DNA of 64,000 nt. It comes from Lepas anatifera (Eukaryota; Arthropoda; Thecostraca; Lepadidae). The DNA is taken from the NCBI GenBank assembly GCA_034440635.1, contig JAOTON010000971.1:1674001-1738000 (forward strand), written 5' to 3'. This document shows, in pieces, positions 1 through 10,980 of this stretch (its first letter is position 1; each line of letters starts with the position of its first letter). A program made the translations under genes and the position numbers. Below the pieces are notes generated by a model, which was not told where the DNA came from, ran no database searches, and saw nothing but the letters and a program-made list of their open reading frames with translations.

Positions 1-1078
1 GAAAATATTCATTTGAGGGTCAAGATCTGCTAAAAAAGAGCAATGCGGACCGCAACCAGTGTATACCTGAGGTGCAAACTCATGGCTACTAATCACACAC
101 CTTAACACCTAGTTTTTCGCCGGTCATATCGCGAAAAAAGCTTGTCTTCTAATGCGTGAGGAGTGAATTGCTCCCCGAGCGACTCCACTGAGTCTAAGTC
201 CATTACAAGCCGAGCACATGAAACATATCACAATCAAGGTCCCCTCAAGAAAAGCGTTTCGGTAGGTAGTGCATTTCCGAAATGTGTCCGAAAAGTAGAC
301 ACCTCTATAAACACTGCCGAACTGGAATTGCAAATGTCTCGGCTACTCCACAGTCAAACCATCTTGCTGTAACTAGGCCTAGAACAAACCATGGAAAAAG
401 AACGTTTTGTTATCGAGCGTCTCAATTATATAATCATCACACTGGTCGTTTTAATGACCTGCTAGACATTCCACGGAACATGTTTAAAACAATAGCCAGG
501 GATATAGCTAAGAACACTTCATAACCAGCGAGGATAGTATTTTAATGTCTTTTATCCAATCTCTCTTTTATAATATTGTATATATTAGTGTATCGACGAA
601 TAGTGTGTTGCTTACGTTATGTTGACATACTGTACGGGAAAATGACGATCTCGGTAGAGTGAAAGAGCGATGAATGTGGATACCTGTATGACAACAACCA
701 TAGAATAGCCCAATCTGTGAGGAATGGTTGGATGGTGTCACAATATACAATAAACAATATACATATCGGGTTGGTTACCAATGGACAAGTTTGATACATT
801 CCCTGGTCCTCCATAGCAAAGTTTTATTGAAAACTGACCTTTTTATTAAACTGACTTATCGAAAACACCATTTTTGTTCATTCCAATGTTTTCATTTAAA
901 AGAGCGCAGTCCCAATGCTTCCAAACACAACACAAAATTCCTACGCAAACATTCAACCTCGAGGAAGCAAGCTCAAGTAGGTGGCGTAGTCAAAGAGTCC
1001 AAGCGTCCCCTTGAGTCGATGCAGAAGAAGCCCAGTCCAGACCGGCAATACGCGAGAGTAATGAGGTAAGTATGGTAC
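1..1078. other. Intergenic, no gene recognised
   Basis: Short open frames occur on both strands, but none has a recognisable domain, convincing splice sites or length beyond chance. I see no repeat structure except that the right edge (about 979-1078) runs into a GGTCTC-type satellite and loosely resembles the left end of the large hAT-type element seen at 54957. Confidence 0.5.
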
Positions 1079-1480
1079 TTCTCAGGAGGTCCCTCAAGAG
1101 TTTGTCTTAGGGGTCCTCCGATTGTTGGTCTCACAGGGCCCCCCGAGCGTTGGCCTCAGGGCCCCGACTCGTAGTCAAGGGGTCCCGAGCGTTGGCCGCA
1201 GAAGCTGTGTATAATGGACAAAGCGGGCCCCTGATTGTTCGGAAGGAGGGCCCAAGCGTTGGTCATCGGCTGGTCTAGAGACCCAGCGTGTTGGTTTAAG
1301 CCCCCCCCACTCCACAACGTTGGCTACAGACCAGTCCTCGGCAGTCTGCGGCTCCCCCATCCCCGAATAGTGGGCAAGGATGAGCACGAGTGTAGCTTAT
1401 AGGATCCCTCAAATCTTAGTCAAGGGGGCCTCTAAATGTTGGCATCAGGGGGCCCCAGGTGGTGTGAAAAGATGCCTCCA
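1079..1480 (+). repeat. Degenerate GGTCTCAGG satellite array
   Basis: Diverged units of about 25-40 bases of the form 'GGTCTCAGGGGCCCCCGAGC', with GTTGG replacing the CTTGG of the better copies. It is the same family, in the same orientation, as the large array at 55030-57960. The open frames across it are by-products of the repeat. Confidence 0.75.
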
Positions 1481-2024
1481 TTATGAGGCATAAATTTTAA
1501 AGGAACAGCTGCCTTGTGGCCTCATTACTTAATGTTCCGTATATATAACAGAACATTTCAGACCTGCTCGGCGCTCACGGTGGGCATAGACTCCGACACT
1601 CACACCGGAGAGAAAGTCAGCCCCATTCAATCCCAGCAAACAAACTGCCGTGTCAGGGCAGACGCGCGCTGAGCCAGCAATGACTCGGCCGATCCATTCA
1701 CAAACTGTCTGGCCGCACGGGTGTCAACGAGTCACCGCGCCGCCGAGTCAGCAGAACTGCATTACTACCGCCACCTATCACTCGAACTGCATTACTACCG
1801 CCACCTATCACCGCGGCCAGCGCCCCCATACAGTAATCACCGGAAGCACTACAGCACTACAGGCGGCGATGGAAAAAGCATGGCGCATGATGGTTTGTTA
1901 CAACCGTCATTAGTGTTTGTCACATCCCCTCACCCTATGTAGCTAAACAAAATTTGGATCAGAAACTCTTCCGTCTCCTACTTTAAGATACTAAATATGC
2001 AATTGCAGCACAAAAGTGACTGCT
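1481..2024. other. Intergenic; holds a 30-bp direct duplication
   Basis: No gene is recognised. A 30-base unit (core ACTGCATTACTACCGCCACC) is repeated twice in tandem at about 1757-1816, followed by ordinary sequence up to a TTAA-flanked element at 2029. Confidence 0.5.
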
Positions 2025-2028
2025 TTAA

Positions 2029-2693
2029 AGGTTATGTGGCGCCTTTCAGCTATTTCAGACTGGATTGGTTTTAGGGACAATCTATATTGAAAATTACGGA
2101 CTTGGCCTTATTTATGATAGATGAAAAACAAGCCTACTATTTCGCTTTATTCGATTTTCCCTGCTAAAGGCCAAAAAGCCTCCAAATCAGTGCGACCTAA
2201 TATCGGCGTACGATCTGCTACTGTTTTGTGCCGCGATAAACATGTTCATTTAGGTCATAAGTGACCCGAGAAAAATAAGGCATTTTAAGTTAAAACTGGC
2301 TGTTTGTTTTTTACCCAAAAGACAACTGATCAATTTCCGTTTTTTTCTCCATATATTAAAATAAGTCGCACGGTTGAAACTAGTCGATAAAGCAAGGAAT
2401 ACGCATTCATAATCGCCAGTACCCCATTAATTTTTAGCGCGAAAATCTAAAAGACGACCAGGGAATAAAAATTTGTCCACACAGCAGGGCTTGAGCAAGA
2501 CATCACTTCCTCAAATACACCCAATACCCCGTATCCAGGGAAAAGGGGAGCCGATAGGGTCCAATTTGTTGTTGTTTTTTTGCCGCGAATGGAAGTTCTG
2601 GAGCGTATTAAATATCGATCAAGTTGTTTCTCGGCATGCCCTTAGATATGGCTTTCTCGGTTCGAATCTCATAACGATGGTGCCACATTCCTC
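2029..2693 (+). mobile_element. TTAA-flanked MITE, family E
   Basis: The element is bounded by TTAA at 2025-2028 and 2694-2697. The left end reads AGGTTATGTGGCGCC and the right end GGTGCCACATTCCTC, an imperfect terminal inverted repeat. It has no coding capacity. A second copy, broken by another insertion, lies at 40982-41986. TTAA target duplication is known for piggyBac-type transposons, so a non-autonomous piggyBac-like element is inferred. Confidence 0.75.
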
Positions 2694-2697
2694 TTAA

Positions 2698-3148
2698 AGG
2701 GAATGTGGCATCTTCATAACGTGATTTTAACTGAGATAGCCAAGTTGTAAAGCAAGTCGGAAAACCCGGTACCCCATATGTCATTTGTCTTGGAACTCGA
2801 TATTTCCCTAGAAAAAAGTTAAAACCTACCTGACACCAACCCCCTCATCAGCCCGTCGCCGGGCGGCCATTGTTGTGAGCTGCTGGTGTGACGACATATG
2901 CTGACGTCACGATGAGCACCAGCCAATCGAAGCCCTTGAGGCGTTTCAAGTATGGTAGTGGTTGCCAGATCGTGACATCATCCACAGGCTGATGTTTATT
3001 TCTTTTTCTAGAAGAGTATTTTAAAAATAAAAATATTGAGCTTATTGTACATTTTTCAGAGAAATCATGAGTGGTTTCATTATTTTCGGCTAAAAGTATG
3101 CCGAAATTGCACTAAATTCCAGGATTCGACCAAGGTGCCACATTCCCT
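2698..3148 (+). mobile_element. TTAA-flanked MITE, family F (copy 1)
   Basis: This 451-bp element starts AGGGAATGTGGCATC and ends GGTGCCACATTCCCT, flanked by TTAA at 2694-2697 and 3149-3152. The interior has no coding potential. It shares its left TTAA with the family E element and its right TTAA with the next F copy. Further copies lie at 3153, 27518, 37797 and 47844, the last three in the opposite orientation. Confidence 0.85.
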
Positions 3149-3152
3149 TTAA

Positions 3153-3599
3153 AGGTAATGTGGCACCTTTATAACGTGATTTTAACTGAGATAGCCAAGT
3201 TGTAAAGCATGCCGGAAAACTCCGTACTCAATATATCATTGGTCTTGAAACTCAAAATGTCTGTAGAGAAAAGCTAAAAACTACCTGAAATTTACCCCAC
3301 ATGTACCCTTTGCAGCACACCGCAGTTCTCACCAGTTGGTATGACGACGCATGCTGACGTCACGGTGAGTATCGGCCAATCAAAGCCCTTGAAGCCTATT
3401 AAATATGGTAGTGGTTGCCAGATCACGACATCACCCACAGGCAAATATTTCTTTCTTTCCCTACAGGAGCATTTTAAAAGTCAAAATATTGAGCTTATTG
3501 TACATTTTTAAGATAAATCATGGACGCTTCAATGATTTTCGGCTAAAAGTACTCCTAATTACAGTAAATTCCGGGATTCGACCAAGGAGCCATATTTCC
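3153..3599 (+). mobile_element. TTAA-flanked MITE, family F (copy 2)
   Basis: This 447-bp element follows copy 1 head-to-tail with only a TTAA between them. It starts AGGTAATGTGGCACC and ends with a decayed copy of the inverted terminus before TTAA at 3600-3603. The interior is clearly similar to copy 1, including the segment GATTTTAACTGAGATAGCCA near the left end. Confidence 0.85.
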
Positions 3600-3603
3600 T
3601 TAA

Positions 3604-4211
3604 ACTTCATTCCTGCGACGGAAGGGCGGATTCTGCTCTCTACCCTCTCTCTCAATGTTTTTCCCAAATTTCTCCAAAACGGTTCGCAACAGGCTTTTCA
3701 AACTTTCAGAGCCTAAATTGGGTAGATTCCTTGAAAGTTTTGAGATTATTTCTTCATTAGGACCGGAACTGTGGCTCAGTATTTATGGAACATATATTCG
3801 CAAACTGAGTATTGTCGTGCACGGTACGTTCCTCGTACAACAAATCCGTCTGTAACAATACTGAGAACAGCTCTATTGTTTGAATATTATAAATGAGATG
3901 TCATGTGATAGTCAATCACCCTTTTATACAGTTTTGTTGACACAGGCGGCAACAGTAACTTAAAATGGGAGTTTCTAATGCAACTGGATTATACTCTTGG
4001 GGAGCGAATAGACTGCTTACAGGAAAGCCGAGAAGAATAAAAATAAAATACTCCCAACCCTATATTATATGATAATACGGATCCATAGGTATACTCAGGT
4101 ATATTTCATGCATGTGTAGGCGTATCTTAGTATAAAAAGTGAATCCAGTACGTGAATTAGTACATGAATCATAATCCACACTGTTAGCTGCAGCTTAAAA
4201 AGTAAACTCAC
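3604..4211. other. Downstream part of the methyltransferase gene, exon not placed
   Basis: The last exon or exons of the minus-strand methyltransferase should lie here or further left. On the minus strand at about 3823-3837 a short frame reads LLYEERT, reminiscent of the (C)YEERT strand of METTL21 proteins. It is followed by a stop too early for the family, and its acceptor is ambiguous, so I do not annotate it as an exon. Confidence 0.3.
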
Positions 4212-6224
4212 CTCGGGGTAATAAACACAGTCAGCTACAAAAAGGAAATCTGGAGCCACTGCTGGCAAAGAAGCTTCATGTTCTCCCCAACACAAAACAG
4301 CAGCAGTGGCATGCTTTTCTAGGCCATTCACGTCAATATTTTTCTGTAATAGATCTTTCAAACTCTCCAGATCTGTAAGCTTCGTACTGCATCTGAAAAC
4401 AAGGCAATTATAAAATATATGGAATAAGGTTCGAAAACACAAGCCTAATAATAGCCAATCATCACACTCTAGAAATAGCCTTTCCTAGTCAAAGATTTCA
4501 GACGATGTAGGTTCAAACCTGGAGACCATAGATTAAAGGAGAAATCAGGCAAGCAATAGAGACACCAATAATGTATTTTTGATGAAACAATGATTGCTGC
4601 AAGTGATATTTCAAAGTTTAATGGTATGTGTACTTTACAGAGTGATTCAAAATTGTATTGCTCTACAGAAGTAAAAAATTGTTGCTTTAGACCATAAAAA
4701 CTAAATGCACTGGAAGGTTCAAGAAAGGTTTATAAACAAAATACATGCTGCTAAAATCAACTTCAAAACAGAAGCAAGGGATTCCAAAAACAAATACCAA
4801 AGGCATTATAAGGGTCTGTCCCAGCTGCTCCACAAAACTCCAGCAAGCTCCTCCCAAAGGATCAGAATTATCTACTTGAGCTTACCATTGGTTGATGAGT
4901 TCAGTAGAATCATCTGACTTTGGAAGAAGCTGAGAGGAGATAGGAAATGCTGGAACACATCCTGAATACATCCTTAATGCATAAAGCAAAGAACTTTGCA
5001 GTAAGTCTTTCCATACATGATTAAACACGCTTGATATGCACACACAAAAACAGTCCAAACAAGCCCTACAAATATACAAGCAAACATTTTAAATTCGGGA
5101 CATTTTCAGCAGACTAAAAATAGTTTTATAAATTTGAGTCGAAATGTGTTTATATCTAGACAACTTCATACAGATTCTCGAAATGGGGCTCCATTTCAAT
5201 GGTTCATTGGTATTGCCCACACACAACTTCACACACAAACATGGAAATACCCACATACAGCATCAAAACAATCATATGTGGTGAGACCCGAGGATCACAG
5301 CTACCCAGAGCAGTCCTAAAAACATTCTGTTCAACCTGACCATCAAGTCAACTCTCTAAGTGATGTAGCTGAGTATATATTGGTGGGCTTGTCCCAGTGT
5401 GCAAAATATGGCACTTTTTGATCAGATCTCCTCAGTGTGAGGGCCCTTGAACACAATAGGCAGTGGTGCAAAAAATTTCATTAACCTAGTGTGAATTTGT
5501 GAGACTGGTGTGAGAGAGGCGGTACTGACAACCCAAAAAATAATGGATGAATGGTTATAAAGACATAGGATGGGGCCTTATAAAACTAACTAACTAATAA
5601 GAGAGGCAGCATTGCATTATGTGGGTAGGGAATCGCTACCCACATGATCCACTACCCACACTCATCCCTACTGGGGATGAGTATGTTCTTCTCCCTGGTA
5701 TCTTGCAGATTGGAGTGAATTTTAGGTGGCTGGCAGTAAAAATTTGTGAGAGTATCTTAGATGGCTGGTGTGACTCGTCAAGCCTGCTGCCATACTTTGC
5801 AGACTGGGGTTCATCCAAGCACAGGCAGGGATTACCAAATATACTATGAATCACACATTTTTTCCCAGCTCAACTTGAACAAAAAATATTTTTGTTATAT
5901 GCCTCACCATGGCTTTATACTTACCCCAACATAGAAGCAACTAGCCCAACTATACCTGTTCCAGCACCGAGCTCGACGGCATTAGATTTGTTCAAGTACT
6001 GTATTTTTTGCAACGCATGACTGACCAAACTGGCGCACTCTTTTTGATTCTGTTTTACAAGTATCTCTGGTAAAGTTATAATCTATAAACTTGCCCAAAA
6101 CGAGTGCAGCATCCCATACAACACAACCGACATCACCAATGAAGCACTGGTGAACCACGAGCTCAGAATTTGTGGAATCTACGTCTACCCTTCTAACAAA
6201 TGTGTTTTTCAAGGAAGTTGCCAT
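4212..6224 (-). CDS. VCPKMT: METTL21D/VCPKMT-type protein-lysine methyltransferase (partial, frameshifted)
   Basis: This is a seven-beta-strand, SAM-dependent lysine methyltransferase. The vertebrate homologue trimethylates a lysine of the AAA ATPase VCP/p97 in the cytoplasm. The first coding segment runs 6224-5925 from ATG at 6224. It encodes GCVVWDAALVLGKF, then motif I AVELGAGTGIVGL, and ends at donor GG|GTAAGT. The next exon, 4392-4212, follows acceptor TTTTCAG. It encodes TDLESLKDLL and DFLFVADCVYY, containing the DXXY motif (DCVY), and ends GAG|GTGAGT. The intron phase (2) matches across the junction. GCVVWD, TDLE and DCVYY favour 21D over 21A. Between DYNF and EILVKQ, near 6065-6076, the reading frame slips by one base: a sequencing indel, an allele defect or a very short intron. 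The C-terminal exon was not placed. Confidence 0.85.
4393..5924 (-). other. Intron of the methyltransferase gene
   Basis: An intron of 1532 bp with GT...AG ends (GTAAGT donor at 5924, TTTTCAG acceptor ending at 4393). Inside it a minus-strand stretch at about 4888-4968 has both an acceptor-like and a donor-like edge, but it encodes nothing I recognise, and the gene's frame is already continuous without it. Confidence 0.7.
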
Positions 6225-6610
6225 CTTTTTCTAGAACGTTGTAAAATATTTCCGGCTTGTATTTTGAGGAAGATGGAACATAGGGGAAATTTGACAAATA
6301 AAAAGCCCAAAAGTATATTTAAATTATAAAACTAATTCTTAATATCAAATAATTTAATTTAATCAAAATTATAAGAATTTGTATTTTCACGGTTCTTGTT
6401 AATCCTGACGCAAAAAGAAGCTTTGAGTACGTGATGTTCAAAGGGCCGTAGATACCGTAATCAGTGGATTATCACTGTTGCTTGGAGTGGAGGTATTTCT
6501 ATTACCTTGAGTGAAGGTATAATTCGTTGTGCGGAAGTGTTGTTTCATTTCATAAGAGATTAGAGGATTTATTAGCTCTTGACCATCATCTGGGCTTTAG
6601 GTATTTTATG
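6225..6610. other. Upstream flank of the methyltransferase gene
   Basis: This stretch runs from the start codon to the first transposon and would include the minus-strand promoter. It is AT-rich around 6290-6400. I see no clear TATA box or other named element. Confidence 0.4.
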
Positions 6611-6630
6611 TTGACACGCGCAGTGGAGGG

Positions 6631-6757
6631 CAGTGGCGGACGCAGGAGCATCGTTGGGGGGCAGCTTTGGAGAAATCGTAACATTTTTTTTTTTGGAAAT
6701 CGGCCAGTTTCACAATTTAGGGGCATGACTTTTTGGCTCCCACTGTGTTCGCCAGTG
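6631..6757 (+). mobile_element. hAT-type MITE, 127 bp
   Basis: It begins CAGTGGCGGACGCAGG and ends TTCGCCAGTG, flanked by identical 8-bp duplications GTGGAGGG at 6623-6630 and 6758-6765. Eight-base target duplications and CAGTGGCG-like termini are typical of hAT transposons. It is non-coding and sits within the terminus of a family C relic. Confidence 0.8.
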
Positions 6758-6773
6758 GTGGAGGGGGTCTTAA

Positions 6774-7792
6774 CCCTCGCCCCACCGGGGGGCATCGATG
6801 CCCCCCTAAAGTTTTTCCGAGATAGCAGAAAAACGATCAGGCGTAGCACCGCGGTTGAGGGCTCTACCTCTCACTGCATCATTTTCCCACCATCCCTGAA
6901 ATTTTTTACCCCGGGTCACCCAAGGTCAGGTCACCGGACGAGGTCAACCAAGGTCACCTCACTTCAACTTTAGAGCTCTGTAAGAGCTACATTTAGAAGT
7001 CGATCGATTTGAAACTCCTACACTTCATGACCCCTCCAGGGTCTACAAGGTGTATATCCGGGGTTTTTCGATTTCATGCCCTGAGGTCAGGTCACGAGGT
7101 GACCTCTGCCATTGGAAAAGCATGGGGAAAAGCTGCCTTATGATCTAAATGTCACAAAAACGATTGAAAATGCTCAGCTTGACCAGAAAAGCGTTCTTGG
7201 GCACCCTTTCACGGATTCCAGGGGCCATATTTGACTTGACCTCTCCAAGGTCATCCAAGGTCACCTTGGGTCAAAAACAGTATTTTGAAAATAACTTTTG
7301 AGCTAATTAAGCTAGAGCGCTGAAACAAACACCATCGTGTTTGTCTTGTCACTGGCTTTCATTTGATATACGGCAAGGTCACTTTCTGACCTTTCGTGAC
7401 CTCAGGTCATATTAGGTCACGAGGTGACCTCTGCAGGTCAAACCATTGGCGGGAGGTCTTTACGTTTCAAATAGCGGGAAAAGGACTGACAATTTCCTAT
7501 CAAATGTACTTTACCAGACCTCAATAGCTCTAATGGCATAAGAGTTATGACCAGTCTGCTTAAGCATTGCATATTTGAGTGAAAATGGCCGATCTTGACC
7601 TAATTTGACCTCTAGAGGTCAAACCATTGACCTGAGGACTAAAACATGTAAAGTAATTTCTTACTGAATTCACGCGAGCTTTCTATTGCACTTTGCAGAT
7701 TTGCGCTAACGCCCATATTTTCGGAGTTAGAGGGGGCCATCGATGGCCCCCGGTGGGGCGAAGGTGGCGCCGGACCCCCGGTGGGGCGCGGG
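6774..7792 (+). mobile_element. TTAA-flanked element, family B (copy 1), rich in AGGTCA
   Basis: This 1019-bp element starts CCCTCGCCCCACCGGGGG, carries inverted termini around a CATCGATG core, and ends CGGTGGGGCGCGGG. It is flanked by TTAA at 6770-6773 and 7793-7796. The interior is crowded with AGGTCA/TGACCT hexamers. No protein is encoded. It is the inverted counterpart of the copy at 7936-9859. Confidence 0.8.
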
Positions 7793-7935
7793 TTAAAGTA
7801 CCCTTACCTGTTTTTTTTTCGAGGAGGCCGGAGAACCGTTCACAGCCGAAAAACGCTCAGTACCTTCTTGAGGGCGTCGATTGGTGAAGGAATTTAGATA
7901 ATTTGTGAACAATTGTTTTTGCTTACAGGCTTTAA

Positions 7936-9859
7936 CCCGCGCCCACCGGGGGTCCGGTGCCACCTTTGCCCCACCGGGGCCATCAATGGCCCTGCTCCAA
8001 CTCCAAAAATATTAGGGTTAGCGCAAATCTGCAAAGTGCATTAGAAAGCTCGTGTGAATTCAGTAAGAAATTACTCTGCATGTGTAAGCGCTCAGGTCAA
8101 TGGTTTGACCTCCAGAGATCAAGTTAGGTGGCGATAGGCTATTTCCACTAAAATATGCAATGCTTAACACGCGCACTGGAGGGGGGCCTCGGAGGCCCCC
8201 CACCTGTTTTTCCGAGGTGGCTGGAGAACCGCTTGTAGCCGAAAAACGAAACGTGGCTACATTTAACAGAATTTAATAGCGCGTTGATTGGTGAAGACTT
8301 TTTGAAAATCGGCCAAAAATTTTTTGACTTATAGGCTTTCAAAGTCAGACCTGCATTTTGAGATCGCCGTAAACGCGCGGTCGGACCAGTTAGCTTGCAT
8401 TGAAGACAGAGTGGTGACGTCATAACGCCATATAAGCGGGACTATACGTCAAGGTCACTTCACATGAAAGTCAAGATCAAGGTCAAAGGTCACAGGTCAA
8501 GGTCATATCTGCACTTTCAAGGTCACTGACCACTGTGCGTCCGGCCAAATAACGTTACCCCGTCTGACACATATTATGCTATGACGTCATCGGTAGGTAC
8601 CCCAATACAAAGGTCAAGGTCAAAGGTCAAGGCCAAAGGTCATTGGGAAAGGTCAATCCTCATTTCCCGCCAAACAGTGGCTACAGTGTTAGTCAAAGTG
8701 TAAATAATAAGTAGTATACCATATGGTGACCTTAAAGGTCAATAACCTTGAATGACCTTGACCCAAAAGTTGTGGGGAAGCCTCTTTGAGACCTATTATC
8801 TATGAACCTTGTCCGCCTTTAGCTTATTCCCGCCATTTTCCTGCATAATCTCAGCATTTACCAATCGATCCCAGCATGGCCAATATTTGACCTTTACGAC
8901 CTCGTTTGACCTTGAAGATATTGACCTAGGTCAATGAAAATTGGTCATCATGTAGATCACCATAGCCCCCACCCACCTACCAAGTGGCGTTTTTCTAACC
9001 CTCTTAGTTTCCGAGATCTTAAGGGGGCCTACCAGGCCCCCTCCAGTGCGCGTTAGTGCCAGACCCCCTCCAGTGCGGGTGTTAAGCAAACTGGGCGTAG
9101 CTCTCATGCCGTTAGAGCTATTGCAATCTGGTTAAGTACATTTGATAGTAAAATGCCAAACCTTGTTCCGCTATGTGTAACGTAATGACCTTCCGCCAGT
9201 GGTTTGACCTCCAGTAGTCACCTCGTGACCTAAGATGACCTGAGGTCACGAAAGGTTAGAAAGTGACCCTGCCGTATATCAAATGAAAGCCAGTGACGAG
9301 ACATACACAATGACGTTTATTTCAGTGCTTTAGCTTGATTAGGTCAAAAGTTATCGTAAAATACTGCTCTTGGCCCCTGGTGACCTGTGATTACCTCAGA
9401 AAGATCAAAGGGAAAATATCGCCCTTGGAACCCGTGAAAGAGTGTCTAAGAACGCTTTTCTGAGCAATTGGAGCATTTGCAATAATTGTTAGGACTTTTA
9501 GATCATAAGACAGCTTTTCCCATGCTTTTTCTTGTGACCTGACATCAGGTCACGAAATCTAAAAATCCCGGATATGCATCTTGCAGACCCTGGACGGGTC
9601 ATAAATTGTAGGAAGTTTCATATCAATCGGCTTTGCAATGTAGCTATGGTAGAGCTCAAAAGTTGAAGTGAGGTGAGGTGACCTTGCTTGACCTCGCCTG
9701 GTGACCTTACCTTGTGTGACCTGGAGTAAAAAATTCTGGGATGGTGGGAAAATGATAGGATGAGAGATAGAGCCCTCAACCGCGATGCTGCGCCTTGTCG
9801 TTTTTCTGCTATCTCGAAAAAACCTTAGGGGGCCATCGATGGCCCCGGTGCGGCGAGGG
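7936..9859 (-). mobile_element. TTAA-flanked element, family B (copy 2), interrupted by a family C element
   Basis: The right-hand outer end reads GGTGCGGCGAGGG before TTAA at 9860-9863, and the inner end lies after TTAA at 7932-7935. Without the C insertion at 8168-9081 its length is about 1006 bp, close to copy 1. Sequence runs in the opposite direction to copy 1 over its whole length. Confidence 0.8.
8168..9081 (+). mobile_element. TTAA-flanked element, family C, inserted in family B
   Basis: This 914-bp element starts CACGCGCACTGGAGGGGG and ends CCCCCTCCAGTGCGGGTG. It is flanked by TTAA at 8164-8167 and 9082-9085. The uninterrupted target can be read in B copy 1 as TGCTTAAGCA, which proves the insertion. 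The interior at 8450-8660 is extremely dense in AGGTCA half-sites. It has no coding capacity. Confidence 0.85.
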
Positions 9860-10350
9860 TTAAAAGTCAGACCTATCTTCTGGGACCGTCGTAATCGCGG
9901 AATTATCCTCTTCTACCCTGGGTAAATGTGAGGAAGGCTTTAAGGTTATAAACGCTGGGATTCTGTCGTCTTAGCCAGAGAGGTCCTGCGTCGCCGATTA
10001 CAGCCAGGTGGTCTGATAGAAAAACCGCACCCTAACGTCACCGGCGGTGGAACTGGGTGCCCCTTTTTAAATCAGCAATTTTAACACTAACCCTATGCGT
10101 TGACTGGAAATAAATGGGTTGAAAGGCCCATGGTGCCCCCTTTAAACTCAGACGTTCCGCCGTCACTGCCTAGCGGGTTTTCCTAGATATGCACCGAGAC
10201 GTGCTCTCTTTAGCTCTGGGATGGGCTAAGCCAGAGCCCCAAGTACCTACCATGCGCTGCACTCGGCCATTTTAAGACCCGCATTCTTTACAATAGCCCT
10301 GCTCTCCACCATTGCGAGCCTGGCATGCATCGTAGTAGAGATCATAGGCA

Positions 10351-10534
10351 GATGCAGGGGGGCCGATGGGGGTACCTACCCCTTCCCCCATCGACCCTTC
10401 GGCGCCACCCGAGAAAGTCACGGCGCCCCGTGAAATCCCCCCCTGGATGCGAGCATCGGTGTTCCCGCGATAGGATTTGGCGCCCCTTGGTAGCTTTTCG
10501 CTTCCCCATTGGTCTGGTTGGCGTCCCCTTCCGA
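10351..10534 (+). mobile_element. Relic of hAT-type family K
   Basis: It starts CATAGGCAGATGCAGGGG and continues with GGCGCC-rich text like that at 17195 and 44275 (GGCGCCCC, 'gataggatttggcgcc'). A younger MITE at 10535 splits it. The right end is not identified. Confidence 0.45.
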
Positions 10535-10759
10535 CATAAGCGTCGGTAAAGGGGGCCTAGCTACCCTCTTCTTGGCCAAAAATTTCCTGATCTCAGTCAA
10601 AATGGGAGAACATCAGATATTTTATACAATCACCCGCTGCGGAAGGCAACGAGGAGCCCAAGTTCGAAGTGTTTTTGGTCCTAATGTGGAAAGTTTGTTG
10701 TCAGGATCAGGTGGAAGTTTGGCTGGCCCCCTCACTTTTTGTTGGTGGCTACGCTAATG
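10535..10759 (+). mobile_element. hAT-type MITE, family M (copy 1), 225 bp
   Basis: The termini are CATAAGCGTCGGTAA and GGTGGCTACGCTAATG, with identical 8-bp duplications CCTTCCGA at 10527-10534 and 10760-10767. The interior (AGTCAAAATGGGAGAA, GAAGGCAACGAGGAGCCCAA) recurs at 32758-32991 and, in part, at about 35960-36141. It is non-coding and lies about 220 bp upstream of the TBCCD1 start codon. Confidence 0.85.
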
Positions 10760-10980
10760 CCTTCCGATCATGTGCCCCCTCCTCCCGATTGGAAACCCTG
10801 GATTGGCGTATGCCACCCTGTTGCTGTTCTGGGCACGACATGTGGAGACCACCGTAATTTTAGACATGTGTCGAATGAGACGATTATGGTTCTTATGGTT
10901 CCCCCCCGTCTCCTGAGTTTGGCATCTTTTGCGTTGACAGTCTGAATCTGAGGCCCGTCTACCTGAGTAGCTGGGCTCCG

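Larger units (their letters stand above)
6615..9900 (+). mobile_element. Relic of a family C TTAA element hosting nested insertions
   Basis: The left terminus CACGCGCAGTGGAGGG starts at 6615 after TTGA (a decayed TTAA). Pieces of C-type interior reappear at 7797-7931 (compare 8208-8330 of the intact C copy) and after 9863 (the stretch AGTCAGACCT...). Between the pieces lie a hAT-type MITE at 6631-6757 and two family B elements at TTAA sites. The outer element's right end is not seen. Assignment rests on visual alignment with the copy at 8168-9081. Confidence 0.65.

Noticed and set aside
3786..3870. Possible last exon of the methyltransferase (YEERT on the minus strand)
   Set aside because: The frame stops about 20 residues later, before the expected C-terminal strands, and the acceptor is unclear.
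4882..5079. Minus-strand exon-like segment inside the methyltransferase intron
   Set aside because: Phases of the flanking exons already match without it, and its peptide is not recognised.
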